Source: Mercurialis annua (lineage: Eukaryota > Streptophyta > Magnoliopsida > Malpighiales > Euphorbiaceae). From it: DNA of 64,000 nucleotides. Each line of letters begins with the position of its first letter. Position 1 is the first letter of the stretch. The stretch lies in contig NC_065571.1 in assembly GCF_937616625.2 (NCBI RefSeq), positions 5,830,501-5,894,500 on the forward strand. Reading direction: 5' to 3'. Below are positions 21,114-33,484 of this stretch, piece after piece. Both the position numbers and the translations under genes were made by a program. The notes under the pieces were generated by a model. That model was not told the origin of the DNA and did no database searches. It saw only the letters and a list, made by a program, of their open reading frames with translations.

Positions 21114-21928
21114 GAGAGATAATTAACTGGAATGCCAGAATCAGGATATTCCGAACCAGAAGCTTTATTATGTCAATAATCAGTAGGTTCAGAACTAGAT
21201 AGATGGAAAGTTGGCAGGGAAAAACAAGACATTATGTGTATAAAAACAATGTGGTAGTGATAAAGTTGTTAAAGAGACAAAGATGATTTCCAACTGCTCC
21301 AAGAAGTGGGGTAGAGGTTGACAAACCAGCAATAATCTTAAACTACTTTCTCAATTTTCACATAAAAAAACAACCAACGAATCCAACTCTGACTCTGGCT
21401 TTTAACTAATGGGAACCTACCATGTGTAAGTATACATCCAACCAGACCTTTTCACTAGTCTCCAAGACTATAATGACTTGAATAATAAAAAAAGGTTTGC
21501 GTATTAATACAACTGGAACTAAAATTTCTTTGGTAGGTCTGGATCTGATGCAAACTCCAAAGAATTTAATATTATAGAATGCAGACTATGGATGTAAAGA
21601 TGAAGCAATAATGCATAATTATGTTGACTATGAAATAATCAGACATTGGAACATTATGTTAATGTGTAATTACTTAAAGAGAATTTTTGTACTAGAACAT
21701 AAAAGTGGGAGAGGAAGGGCCAGCTATAAATGCACCAAATTCAATGGAGAAACTGTGTGGGATTGTGACATGTCTTTCGTGTTTACAGCCCTCACACTTT
21801 CCCCATCAGTGAAGTTAAAACTTATTGCAATCCATCTCCCTGAAAATTTTGCCTAGACCGGGTTCATAGTGAACCACTCTCTCATGAGTATGTTTCAATT
21901 ATAATTAGATCCATAAAAACCCGAAAGA
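21114..21928. other. 5' leader/promoter region of the EEP gene
   Basis: No coding feature that I can support. The short open frame at 21611-21856 has no recognisable domain and lies in AT-rich sequence. Confidence 0.4.
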
Positions 21929-22428
21929 TAGGGATGTGTATCGGTCGGTTCAGTCACAAACCAAACCAAATTAACTGAAACCAAATTTCTCCAAAACAAA
22001 TTAATCAAACCAAATGATAACAAAAATATATAGAAAATTACAAACCAAATTATAATCAAATTAAAAGAGATTTTTAAATTTGATTGGTTATTCGATTACC
22101 GAATAAAACAAATTTCATTAATATTAATTATTAAAAGAATCAATTGTGGTGTTAATTGCTCATTATAAATAAATTTTTATGACAAAATCGAGATTTAAGT
22201 CCTACAAAAGTTGCAAGAGTACCTGGAATTTCTATTAAAAAATTCAAAAATAACATCGTAAATATAATCGAATAATTCAGTTTATTTATTCAATTCAGAA
22301 TTTTAAGATAAAAACAAAACCAAATCGAATTAACCAAACTTTTTGAATTCTTAACCATAACCGAAAAGCAAACCAAATTAAAATTTTAGTTTGATTCGGT
22401 CGGTTAGTTTAGTTATACTCTAATACTA
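21929..22428. mobile_element. Degraded hAT-like element
   Basis: The left end TAGGGATGTGTATCGGTCGG and right part CGGTCGGTTAG...ACCCACCCC recall the TAGGGGTGTGCA-plus-CCGAA structure of the intact element at 6086-7805. The inner sequence has many AAACCAAA/TTTGGTTT words. No target duplication survives. Confidence 0.55.
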
Positions 22429-22765
22429 CCCACCCCAAGATATAGATAATAAATTCAAGGTCACATACACTATCATCTTGCAGGAAATTTGACAAAATCT
22501 GTTACTCTTACTATGTGGCACTGCTATTTTAACTATCTTTACGAACTTCAACTTCTCTTTTGGATCATGTTGAGAAATAAATTTCCTCCAACTAATTCAT
22601 TTTGAAAATAAGGGTCGAAGCGTGTGATATAAGCAACCTTTGTACAAAGTACAAACAAGCAAAACAAACTAAGATCATAAATGAACTACCTCACATCTCA
22701 ATAATTTCTTAGCACCAATGTGTTACAATCTTATCAGACTTGCTAAATAACATTTATATGTTCAA

Positions 22766-24710
22766 TTACTCCACAAACAAAGTGTCTAGAAGATTTGAGG
22801 TTGAGTCTCCATTTTTTGTCTCATCAAAAAAACCATTACAAGCCTGTTCTTTTCTAGATTTTCTCTCCTCGATGATAGATTCTTCGGTTTCTGTGCAGTA
22901 TTTCCCCTGTTTCATAGGTCTTTCTGCCACAATAAACTTATTTCCTTCACGGATTCTCTCAGAAAACCCTGCCCAAACTAAAGCAAAAAAAAAAGGTCAT
23001 CTGTTAAATACGTACAATAACTACCCCGCCTAAATGTATTTCCTTCACTCAGTGAATAGCGTGCAGAAAGAAAAAATAAATGCACAAGTACTGAATCATG
23101 AGCTTGTAATGACACTATGACAGCAATTGCCACAATAAGAGGGAGCAAAACAACACATATAGAACAGACGTGTTCAAGTGCAAAATCTTAAGATGCAAGA
23201 ATAAATTGCCAATAGTACAATGGCATCAGCAATAGAAAGATCAATAACATCACAAGCCTATAAATGTTTCCAAGATTATTTTTTCTCACATAATAAGTGA
23301 CTAAGGTGAAACGTTTGTCATATCCGGGTAACTTGAGTGGAAAAGATAAAAGTGGACCTAACTTGAAAGTAGAAGAAGAAAGCAGAGGACAATGATCCTT
23401 ATAACTGACTGCAGCCAGGGGCGGAACTAGGGAGGGTCGAAGAGGGTCGGCCGACCCTCCTCGCTGGAAAAAAAATTAAAAAAAAAATAGATTTTTCGGA
23501 TATTTTTCCAGTAGGGGCGGTTATAACCACCCCCTAGAAACCGCCTCTACATGTGTTAGGGGCGGTTTTCCTCTGTAGGGACGGTTAAAACCGCCCCCTA
23601 CAAGTGAAAATTTACACATTTGAACTGTCTTACAACGGTTTAATTTTTTTAAATAGCCGAACGTAAAAATTTCGACCCTCCTAAACTGGTGTCCTGGTTC
23701 CGCCACTGACTGCAGCTACATTGCGATTAAACCGACCAAGTCAGTAAAAATCATCATGGAACCACTCAAAGAGTTCCACGTATTAAACTCCGCATGTTAT
23801 GCAAATGCATCCAAGGGAGCAGTAAAATCCCTGAATGCAATTGCAAGCTACATAATGCAAATGGCCGAGAAAATTCAAATATTTGCCGATTCTAACTAAA
23901 ACTTTAATTTTTCTTAAATGTTAAATTGAAAGAACTTATTTCAATCGTAGCATATCTGCTTAAATAAATCGATTGAGCCCGATTTACTTTATACCAATAT
24001 ATAACCTTTAAAAGCAAGCTAAACAAGTACCTGCAAAATGATGCAGAACAATGGAAGCAGCAACGGTGACATTTAAGGAAGCCGTACCACACCCATACTG
24101 TGGAATATATACAAAAAAATCACACATCTCGCATTCCTTAGCAGATAGCCCTGTTCCCTACAACATTAAAACATATAAATCAAACTTTCAATTATTTTAC
24201 GCTAAATAAACTGTCGATTATTTTAGGCTAATCAAACTGTCGATTATTTTACACTAATCAACTACAAAATCAATGGAATTGATAATAGATTATAATCACC
24301 TCATTTCCAAGAAGAAATGCAGTACTCTTCTTAAACGGATGTTCATTTACAGGTACAGCATCTTCTGTGATCTCCACACCACAAATATCGCAATCCTTTT
24401 CCTGGTTAATAGTATTCGTAGACAAAACCCTAATTGAAACCTAGAAACAGAAGAAATAAGTTCATTTTGGTAGATTATTAGCTGAAGAAAAAAGAAGAAA
24501 AACCTTGAGGAAATTGCGAGCATCGAGAAGAGAGTGGAAATGTCTAAATCGAAGATGAGAAGTGGAGCCATGGCTACCGAAGGAGTTGAAATCTCTCCGG
24601 CCGACGAGTATTAGCTCCGTGACGCCGAATGCGGTAGCGGTTCTTGCTAATGTGCCTACGTTGTGTCGTTTTGCAATGTTGTGTACCACTACAAAACTCT
24701 CTATTACCAT
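22766..24710 (-). CDS. SpoU (SPOUT) family tRNA/rRNA 2'-O-methyltransferase
   Basis: Four coding exons: 24710-24504, 24440-24300, 24157-24031, 22977-22766; 228 residues, all junctions in frame. Motif 1 region: VVHNIAKRHNVGTLARTATA near residues 8-27, the RNA/dimer-side motif. Motif 2: STAFLLGNEGTGLS (about 104-117). Motif 3: YGCGTASLNVTVAASIVLHH (about 136-155), which forms the knotted AdoMet-binding site. These are the three signature motifs of SpoU enzymes that methylate ribose 2'-OH in tRNA or rRNA. The C-terminal 70 residues are Glu/Lys-rich and not part of the fold. It resembles the Arabidopsis At4g15520 type. Target RNA and compartment cannot be told; I see no clear transit peptide. The long third intron carries a hAT MITE. 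Confidence 0.9.
23416..23708. mobile_element. hAT-type MITE in SpoU intron 3
   Basis: 293 bp with inverted ends CAGGGGCGGAACTAGG and CCTGGTTCCGCCACTG, and an exact 8-bp direct repeat ACTGCAGC (23408-23415, 23709-23716). The middle contains repeated GGGGCGGTTNNAACC palindromes (23514-23606), which may be a second nested insertion. Confidence 0.9.
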
Positions 24711-25933
24711 TTTATATTTTCTCTTGTGTTTTCTTTGATTTGGGTAATCTAATCTAGGGTTTTACTTCAAGCACAGTACAGAGAGTGAAGGGAGAAGAAG
24801 AAGAACGCAAACGGCGATCGTTTCCTTAATTTTGGACTACAGACAGACGACGTCTCGTTTTGTTTAAAGAAAAATACGTCATTATTACAAATTACTATGA
24901 GGCCCTCCATATTTGTTATAATTCATATTTTAGTTTTTCTTATTTAAATATAGAGCGATATGGTCCATTATTTTTGTTTTTAATGATTTTGTCCTTCCAT
25001 CCATTTTTTATATTAATCAACCGAGTCAATAAAACTATATGCTCCCTTATTTACTTTTGTTTATATCACAATTTCGTCCCTCACTTTTGTTTCTATAAAC
25101 GATTTTGTCTTTCAATGTTTGAAAAGTAATTTATCCTTAAGTCCTTTTATCTCCGTTGATAACACCAAAAATGAATTGAGAAATTAAATTATTGATGGAA
25201 ACAAAAAGGAGGGATAGAAGTAAGTGTAAATTATGATAAATTTGGAGGGTCTCACAGTATTTGTTAAAAAGATAACTATTCGAAAAATTGAGTGTTTATA
25301 TTATACTATTATTGCGCTATGCCATTTTTACAAGTCAATGAGCAATTGTGATAGAAAATCTTTTAAATCTTTTTTATATTTTTTATCATTTATTTTTTCA
25401 CATGACTAACGTACTATCGGTTTGTTGCTCGACGATATGATGTAACAGTTTAGCAAGTAAATGAGCAATTGCGATAGAATTTTTTTAAATATTATTTATA
25501 TTTTTTATCATTTAATTTTCCACAAAACTAACGTACTATTGATTTGTTGCTCGACGATATAGCGTAATTTTCTCAAAAATTATATTGTATTGCATAATTT
25601 TCTCAAAAGTTAGCAAAAAAGTACAGAAAATTATACTTGACAATATGACAAAAAGATGAATAGTCAACAGTAGGCTACTACAAGAATGAAATGGATAAAT
25701 TTTATATTGAAAGACTTGAGTAAAATTCAATTGATTTATTCACTTTATACGTAAGCAGAATAATCACCACTTATAATACAAGGAGTCAACATATTTACAT
25801 TTTCAGAGCTCTATTTTATTTATAGCTGTGGCCATTATAGGTATTTCATTTTGAATGATATGTTATTTACAAATTACAGCTGCACAAATTGGAAGTAGCA
25901 TATGAGCTTCTCCTCTTGATTTTTATTTCAGAT
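24711..25933. other. Intergenic region between SpoU and PPDK
   Basis: It holds the SpoU promoter side and the PPDK 3' flank. A foldback-like piece (24898-25255) has imperfectly inverted ends (GAGGCCCTCCATATTTGTTA against AATTTGGAGGGTCTC). A tandem duplication lies at 25331-25575. No gene. Confidence 0.5.
25331..25575. repeat. Tandem duplication of about 123 bp
   Basis: Two units starting at 25331 and 25454, each beginning CAAGTNAATGAGCAATTG and containing CTAACGTACTAT and TTTGTTGCTCGACGATAT. Units differ at about a dozen positions. No coding role is visible. Confidence 0.85.
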
Positions 25934-28900
25934 TCAAACAGCAACCTGAGCTGCTGCTAGCCTTGCAATAGGAACCCTGTCAAGTGTGAATCGAAAATCA
26001 GGAACTTGTTCACCAGATTATTACAGTATGTGTTTTATATTGTACGGAAACTTGATGAGTCCTGTTTCATTTCCGAAACAGAAAGACTTTTAAAATGCAA
26101 AAACTTCATATTATAACCTATTCTTAAAAGAAAATATGGTTTCGTTGTTTCGGTTTCGGTTGTTTCCATTTCCGTGCTATATAGTAGGTTTTGTGATTTA
26201 TCTACACCAATGCTAAGTTCTAACCTGAATGGAGAACATGAAACGTAATCTAATCCTGCCTCTGCAAAGAATGCGACAGATGAAGGTTCTCCACCATGCT
26301 CTCCACATATTCCAACCTGTTCATCATCATTGCAGAAAAACAAACCAAACGTCATCATTCTATTGCCACTAGGGATGGGCAAAAAAATCCAACAAACAGA
26401 ATAACTAAACTAATAAATTCGGTTCAGTTTGATGTTATAAAAAAAATCAATATTCTGGTTCAGTTTGGTTTTGTATGCAAGAAAAATTCAGTTAAGCTTT
26501 AGTGCAAACGTAACGGAAATAACTGAAATGAACCAAAAAAAAGCAATTGAATCGACTAGTTCAGTTTGGTTTGAAATTTTTAATTCCTTAAAATTTTGGT
26601 CTGGTTCGGTATGGTTCGGTTTGAAGTGAATGCACAACCTTAATTGTCACCCATCATGCTACTTGGTTTCTTCCAAGTAATAAAAATACTTTATCTACTT
26701 CAAGCCTGGCGTGCTTATTTCATTTAATTTCTGGCATCATCACTTCTATTCAGAACAAAGCATTAACACTCACCTTCAAACTCGGCCGAGCTGCACGGCC
26801 CTTTTCTGCCGCAATCTTGATGAGTTGGCCTACACCTTTCTGATCAAGTACCTACAACCAAAGCATGCGGATGGTATTTTAACAAGTCAAGTAAAAAAAT
26901 GACTGCATAAAATAAAAAAAATAAGAGATAAGAAGAGATGCGACCCCCTCCTACACATTTTATAACCTCTCCTACACAAAAACTGATAACACCAACTCCA
27001 TTGGTAATTCCATCAATTATTCGTTTATCAAAAAAAATAAATAAATTCCGCCAATTTTCTTATACCTCGAATAAAAGATATTTCATCAGCAACAATTTCA
27101 AATTTGCAGATGATGCAACTCACCTCAAATGGATCACTTTGTAAAATTCCTTTGGCTAAGTAAATTGGAAGAAACTTGCCAACATCATCTCTACTATACC
27201 CAAATGTCATTTGTGTGAGGTCATTGGTCCCAAAGGAAAAGAACTCTGCTACTTTTGCAATCTATCATTATCAAGCAGAGATAAAAATAGGGAAAAAAAG
27301 ATTATTTTCCACACTAGCTGTCTTGTTGCTCCTATAAGTTAAAAGTAAGACATTAATGTACCTCATCTGCCACCAGAGCAGCTCTGGGAATCTCAATCAT
27401 GGTCCCAACCTTATAGTTTAATGTAACGCCCATCTCAGTGAACACTTTTGTTGCAACATTGCGTATCAAATTCGATTGGTGTTCTAATTCCTGCCAATAA
27501 TAAGTGTAGCGTTATGCAAGTTCACTTAACTTTTCTATCTTAGAGTCGTTGTTCATTTAACGAACCACCACGAGAGAGAAAAATGTGCACTGAGAAGTAG
27601 TAGACTCATGCCTGAGGTGTTCCGACTAGGGGAACCATTATCTCTGGAATTACAGTAAATCCCTGGTTGGTCATTGACACTGCAGCCTGAAAGATTGCAC
27701 GGGCTTGCATTTCAGTGAGTTCTGGGTATGATATCCCTAACCTGTGGACACATCAGACAAACTTATAGTCATCAATAATCAAGAAAGTAACCATGGCTGT
27801 AAAGCACATTCATGCACCATTTAATGCTGCATATAGCTTCATGACTTTTTGTGGATGATGCAACAGTTTTGCTTAAGTAGGCAAGATATAGGTAGCATAG
27901 TCCGAGGCATACATGTTGATGCTATGAAGTCTATGATGCACGGAAACTTCTCAAGTCCTACGTTTTGGTGTTATGTTTCCATTTCTGAAAATGCTTTCGA
28001 AACTCCAAAACTCTATATTTGTAATACATTCTTGTAAAAATCTCGTTTTGCTGTTTTTTGTTTCAATATTTCCATTTCGGTGCTACATAGCTATTGACAA
28101 TCTCAAATTTGTCAACTATTATGCCTTTTTAGGAACCTCTGATAAAATTTAAGACTTGGTTATTCACAAGGTGTAACATTTCAATATTTTTTTTCCAATT
28201 TTCATAACTTAATGGAACTTACTTAGCGAAACATATAGAAAAGTTTATCGAATAGGTTAAACAGTTAGATATTATACCTGCATCCTCGGAAACCAAGCAT
28301 AGGATTTACTTCTGACAGTTTCTCAATTCTTGAAAAAACTTCATCTTCAGTCATGCCAGTCTCAGAAGTTAGTTCACCAACAATTTGTTCCACATCACCT
28401 TCTGGCAGAAATTCATGAAGTGGAGGGTCCAATAGTCGGATGGTTACTGGAAGGCCTGAAATCCATGAAACCAATCTTTAACATGTAACCAGAAAATACA
28501 GGTCTCTAGTTTTTTTTTACTAGTAGACCTACAATTTTAGCGCTGGCGACCATTTGCATTCTGAGCTACATGACAGAATTCAGAAGGTGGATATCATAAT
28601 GAAATGTATATTTAAAGGCATAAATCAAATCATCCAATATTTAGGTCATTAGTCCATACAGCAGATGTTGAAAAGTAAAGTATGTCGTAATAAGTACCAT
28701 CCATTGCACGAAAAATTCCCTCGAAGTCTGATCTTTGATAAGGAAGTAACAAGTCTAGTGCAGCCTTCCTCTGCTCTTGTGTCACTGCCATTATCATCTT
28801 TCTCACAGCCTTTATTCTTTCATCTGAAGCAAAGAACTGAAACAACACAACACACAAAAATTGGAGCATGTGAAGTTTTGTTTTTGTTTTCGACTTTTTT

Positions 28901-31900
28901 TCTTATCCTACTGAAATCTTCATGATAATGACAAGGGAATAATTACCATGTGCTCTGTCCTACAAAGTCCAATCCCTTGTGCGCCATTTTTTCGTGCTGT
29001 CAGTGCATCATCAGGAGTATCAGCATTCGCCATAACCTGTTAAATAGTTAAAGCATCATAACACTGGATCAGAAGAGAGTTTCCATTGACAAATAGTTTT
29101 GTAAACCACAGAGTTTTTAGTGAAAAAGAGAACAAACACCTTGATACGCCTTATTTCATCAGCCCAGGACATAAATATCTCCAGATCACCACTTAAAGCT
29201 GGAGGAGATAGCGGTTGTTTTCCCAATATCACTTCCCCTGTGGATCCATTGAGTGAGATCCATTCTCCTTCATTAATAACCATGTCCCCAAATACAACAA
29301 CCTTCAGTATCAAATTAACAAAGTTAGAATTTTATAAAATAGCAACTTTAGTGAAATTGCAAGTGGAAGAAGAACAAAGACTCCACCCTTTCAGAATCAA
29401 TGACGCGAATATCAGAACAGCCAGAAACGCAACATTTTCCCCAACCTCGTGCGACGACCGCCGCGTGAGATGTCATTCCCCCTCTAGCAGTCAATATTCC
29501 GGCGGCTGCATGCATACCTCCAACATCCTCTGGACTTGTCTCTGTCCTTACCAAAATGACACTTTTTCCCTGTGCATGCCATTCTTCGGCATCATCAGCA
29601 CTAAACACAATTTGCCCAATGGCTGCCCCTGGGGATGCAGGTAATCCCGTTGCAATCACTTGGTCTTTGTAAGCTTGTGGATTCTCAAACTATCAAATTA
29701 AAAAAAAAAAAAAAGGTTTATCATTCTACTGATACTATCATCAGAAATCAGTTGTTATTTTGAAATACATACACACCTGAGGATGAAGCAGTTGATCCAG
29801 ATGTTGTGGCTCCACCATCTTAATTGCAGAACGAGCATCAACAAGCCCTTCATTAACCATGTCTACTGCAATCTTGACTGCTCCTTTACCGGTACGCTTT
29901 CCAGATCTGCATTGCAGCATCCACAGTCTATTTTCCTGAACTGTGAACTCAATATCCTGTAAATACAAGATAAAAAGTATATGAAAAGAACTGTGCTCAA
30001 AGTAGTAAAAAGATGACTGAATGATCAAATGATTGTATTCTGATGAGTGTAAATTGTTACCATCATATCTTTGTAATGGCTCTCCAGAATTTCACAGTTT
30101 TCTACAAGCTCCTTGTAAGCTTCAGGCATGCAGTTTTTCATGGTATCCAAGTCTTCTGGTGTTCTTATTCCGGAAACTACATCCTCTCCCTATTTAGAGC
30201 AAAAACTTAAGCTTCAGCTTAATTTAGAGAACACGGCTAGTGAAAAACAAGGAAATCATCAGTATATCAACCTGAGCATTAATTAGAAACTCCCCATAAA
30301 GCTTGTTTTCACCAGTGCTTGGATTTCTAGTGAACAGAACACCTGTTCCTGAAGTGTTTCCCATATTACCAAATACCATGCATTGAATATTTACTGCAGT
30401 TCCTTTTAAGCCAGTAATTTGATTGATGTTCCGATACTTGTTGGCCCTTGGGCTGTCCCAAGATTCAAAAACTGCTTTAACAGCTAATTGCAGTTGTTTT
30501 TTCGGATCTGCCCATGGTAAAGGTTGAACAGCATGAGTTAGAAAATTTGCTGCATTCATCATGAAAAGAAAGAAATTTGTCAGTAGTACCTGAAGGAAAC
30601 TCTTCACCAATTGCTTCAAAGTATACTTTCTTGTATTGCTCCACCAGCTCTTTCAGATCAGCAGCTGTTAGATCGGTGTCAAGTCTGACTCCTTTTGCAT
30701 CCTTCATTCTTTCCAACTTCTCCTCAAATGATGAGTGTGAGATGCCCATTACCTTCAATTAAGCAGAAGAATGTTTCTACTAAATCAGGACTATATGTAT
30801 CAAGAATGCTTAAATACATTTCACATTTCATTAGCGTTTTACAACGTGGAACTCGACAAGTTATGGAGCAACATAGGGAAAAGTAAAAGTTGAGATATAC
30901 TGATCTACCAAGTGCATTAGCAAGAACCACTTACGACATCCCCAAACATGTCAAGAAAACGTCTATACGAGTCATACGCAAAACGCTCTCCACTTTTTGC
31001 ACCCAAGCCAGCAACCACTTCATCATTTAGTCCAAGATTAAGGACAGTGTCCATCATTCCAGGCATTGAGATCTAGACAAACACCTGAATCTTAATTAGC
31101 AACTCGAATAATCTAACAATTACGAAATTTAATTAGTTTGAGGCAAGTCTTACGGCAGCACCAGAGCGAACAGAGAGAAGGAGAGGGTTGGAAGGATCAC
31201 CAAGGCAAGCTCCCATGTCCTTCTCCACCCAATTCAAGCCTTCCAATATCTCCTCCCACAAGCCTTCCGGCAGCATTTTCCCGTTCTGCTCATATTCTTG
31301 ACATGCTTCTGTTGATACAGTGAGGCCTGGTGGCACTGACAACCCAATGCTTGCCATCTCTGCCAAATTTGCTCCTTTCCCTCCCAACTGTACAATTAAC
31401 CACAAATGCAAAATCTATGTTCATCTCTCAAATTTTGATTCCCCGTTTCTTTCAAATATATTGAACAACAAAAGCAAATATCGGTTATGTTTGGTTCATG
31501 AAATAGAATAACATGTAATAGAATAGAAAAGTTATTATATAAGGAATGGAATAGCCGTTTTTTAGTTTTTGAGAGTACTTATTCCACACAAAAACAGAGA
31601 ATTGTCATTTTATAGGAAATAGATATTTCATTCCGCATATATTCTATGAACCAAACATAACAGTAAATTAATTAACCGAATTGTGTTAGACATGCGAATG
31701 CGAAAATTCTTACCAGAGATTTCATGCTCTTGTTGCCTTCGCTTCTTCCTTTACCAAAAGTAAATACTCGCTGTACAGTAAAACAGAGAATAAATTTCTT
31801 AAAATATTGATTCTAATCTCAAAAATATTATATAAACACACCTTCTTGGTAGCCGGTGCTGTTGGATCCGACACCGGAGTAGTAACAACTTGTGCTCGGA

Positions 31901-32093
31901 TTCTGCCACGTAACAGCGGTCCATATCTCCTAGCCTTAATACAGGGAGCAGCTCCGGTACTACTCCGACTACTGAAGTGTAAAACTGAACGTCGTTTTGC
32001 ATCCCGGAGAAGAAAAAGATCACTGATCAGCTGATGATGATGATCCAAATGCTTCTCAGGTGCAATTCTACTCCTTATAACCATTCCTTTCAT
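25934..32093 (-). CDS. PPDK: Pyruvate, phosphate dikinase, plastid-type
   Basis: Interconverts pyruvate + ATP + Pi and PEP + AMP + PPi. Nineteen coding exons: 32093-31842, 31770-31714, 31387-31154, 31072-30935, 30752-30590, 30507-30272, 30189-30061, 29956-29777, 29689-29387, 29301-29140, 29036-28947, 28836-28698, 28455-28278, 27741-27612, 27490-27362, 27261-27124, 26851-26774, 26316-26225, 25976-25934. Total 956 residues, the normal plant length. Exon 1 (84 codons, Arg/Ser/His-rich) looks like a plastid transit peptide. Then come the nucleotide-binding domain ([30 protein letters not shown]), the swivelling phosphohistidine domain ([13 protein letters not shown], with His538 catalytic and Thr536 the regulatory-phosphorylation position), and the PEP/pyruvate barrel ([26 protein letters not shown] with Cys916). 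No broken residue was found. Intron 14 has a GC donor. Several MITEs sit in introns. Nothing in the sequence by itself shows C3 or C4 function. Confidence 0.97.
26036..26184. mobile_element. MITE of the GTAGCACGGA family in the last PPDK intron
   Basis: Ends TTGTACGGAAACTTG and TTTCCATTTCCGTGCTATATAG, imperfectly inverted. Inner blocks are shared with copies at 18785 and 27888. Confidence 0.65.
26370..26642. mobile_element. hAT-like MITE in PPDK intron
   Basis: 273 bp starting TAGGGATGGGCA and ending TGCACAACCTTA. Flanks ATTGCCAC (26362-26369) and ATTGTCAC (26643-26650) are an 8-bp duplication with one mismatch. Subterminal TTCGGTT/AACCGAA words match the hAT element at 6086-7805, of which it may be a distant internal-deletion relative. 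Confidence 0.82.
27610..27613 (-). other. Non-canonical GC splice donor (PPDK intron 14)
   Basis: On the minus strand exon 14 must end ...ACACCTCAG to join GAATTAGAACACC of exon 15 in frame and keep the conserved VGTPQELEHQ segment. The next bases are GCATGAGT, so the donor is GC, not GT. Reading on gives GCA TGA, a stop, and no usable GT lies close by. GC-AG introns are spliced by the U2 machinery but are a small minority. Confidence 0.85.
27888..28090. mobile_element. MITE of the GTAGCACGGA family in PPDK intron
   Basis: Starts ATAGGTAGCATAGTCC, ends TTTCGGTGCTACATAG, and contains ATGCACGGAAACTTCTCAAG. Inner blocks match the other family members. No clear duplication. Confidence 0.65.
31484..31661. 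mobile_element. Short TIR MITE in PPDK intron 2
   Basis: Inverted ends GTTATGTTTGGTTCATGAAA and ATTCTATGAACCAAACATAA. This 'GTTTGGTTCATNGAAT' end is common among small plant DNA elements. I could not define a target duplication, so the superfamily is open. Confidence 0.65.
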
Positions 32094-32106
32094 TTTTAAA
32101 TTTAAC

Positions 32107-32245
32107 CTGTAATAAATTTATTAAACACCAAACGAAAAAAAGCAAATTAATCAGAACAAAAACTATGTTCATAAAACCAAACACGTAGACATATCAGATA
32201 GATATTAGATATTAATCATGATCGTGGAGCAGTAAATTTCGTTAC
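32107..32245 (-). other. 5' UTR intron of PPDK
   Basis: Donor CCAG|GTAACG at 32245-32244 and acceptor TTACAG|GTTAAA ending at 32107, leaving 12 leader bases before the ATG at 32093. The upstream leader exon lies around 32246-32290. Inferred from splice consensus. Confidence 0.5.
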
Positions 32246-33378
32246 CTGGAAATAAAATAGAAAATGGCGGTTGGCTGTTATTTTATTTGAGATTTTTGAA
32301 TAAGTATTTTAATATTGTGTAGATCATTGATGAATTATTATGAGATTTGAGTGGCTAAGAAATTATGGTTAGAGCTTGTTGTCTTGGAGTTAGCAATATT
32401 ACGTTTGACTGGCTAGCTGACCATTATGCTGACATGTGATTAGGGGTCTGTAAGAAACCCAAATCTACCCAAGAACCGGAATTAACCTGAAATCATGGAT
32501 TTGGTTTATTTATTTATTTTTTAGAAAATAAAATGGTTTTATAGTATTATTATTAATTGAATCTGATTTTACTTTTATTCAATTTAATTTTTATTTTTTT
32601 TAAATTAATTAATTTAATGTTTTATCCGAATGAAACACACTTCTACCATAAATTTGAGGGACGTTAATTTTTTTGAAATGCTTATTGGGATGTGAAGATA
32701 TTTAAGAATCGCCTTACATTTTGGAGATAACAGGGACAAATTCTCATGGCACGCAATTTAACAAAAATCGATTTAATAATTTATAAAATGTAGGTCCTCC
32801 TCTCTTTTTATTTTTTTGTCAAAGACTGTTTTTTCAAACCATGCCATATGCCAAACCCAACTTTTCCTCAACAAAGATAGCTTCCGAGGGAGGGGTGTAG
32901 AAGCGGTCATTTTCGACCTTAACTCGAACATTTATAGTTTATACTTTTTTATTTTTTTTGAATAATTTTTATTGTTTTAAACAATCATGTATATTGATTT
33001 TTGATGTATTCTATTTTTAACATGATTATTGGTTCATTTAAAAAAATTATGATGGTCTGGATTTGCATGATATGAATTTTTGCTGATTTAAAAATTCTGA
33101 CGATGCTTAAGATTTGTCTGTTATAATTTTTTAAAAAAATTCAAATTTCAAATGCAGTTATATTTTAATTTTTTAGGTTTGTAAGATGATATGCGATCAA
33201 AGAGTTTGTATAATGGCATTGACATTTTTATAAGTCAAGTCATCAAAAAATTTCCGAAATTTACACTTATATCTGTTTTTGTTTTGATCTAATATGATGG
33301 TTTTAAAAAAATTAATTTCAAGATAAAATCATAATTAAAATTTATCATTAAATTTGAATTTTTTAAATTAATTTAATT

Positions 33379-33484
33379 TTTTTTTGATAATTAGTGGAGG
33401 AGGAGCGTTTATGGAGGAATCGATCCCACGACCTGGCAGATTACTGTCAGCGTGTATACCATTTGAGATATAGTTCATTGATTT
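33379..33484 (-). mobile_element. tRNA-derived SINE, copy 2
   Basis: Read on the minus strand: A-box-like ATATCTCAAATGGTATACAC, then B-box-like GGGATCGATTCC. Flanked by an exact 13-bp direct repeat AATTAATTTAATT (33366-33378, 33485-33497), though this is low-complexity sequence. Confidence 0.75.

Noticed and set aside
29120..29644. 174-codon + strand ORF
   Set aside because: Antisense shadow of PPDK exons 9-10.
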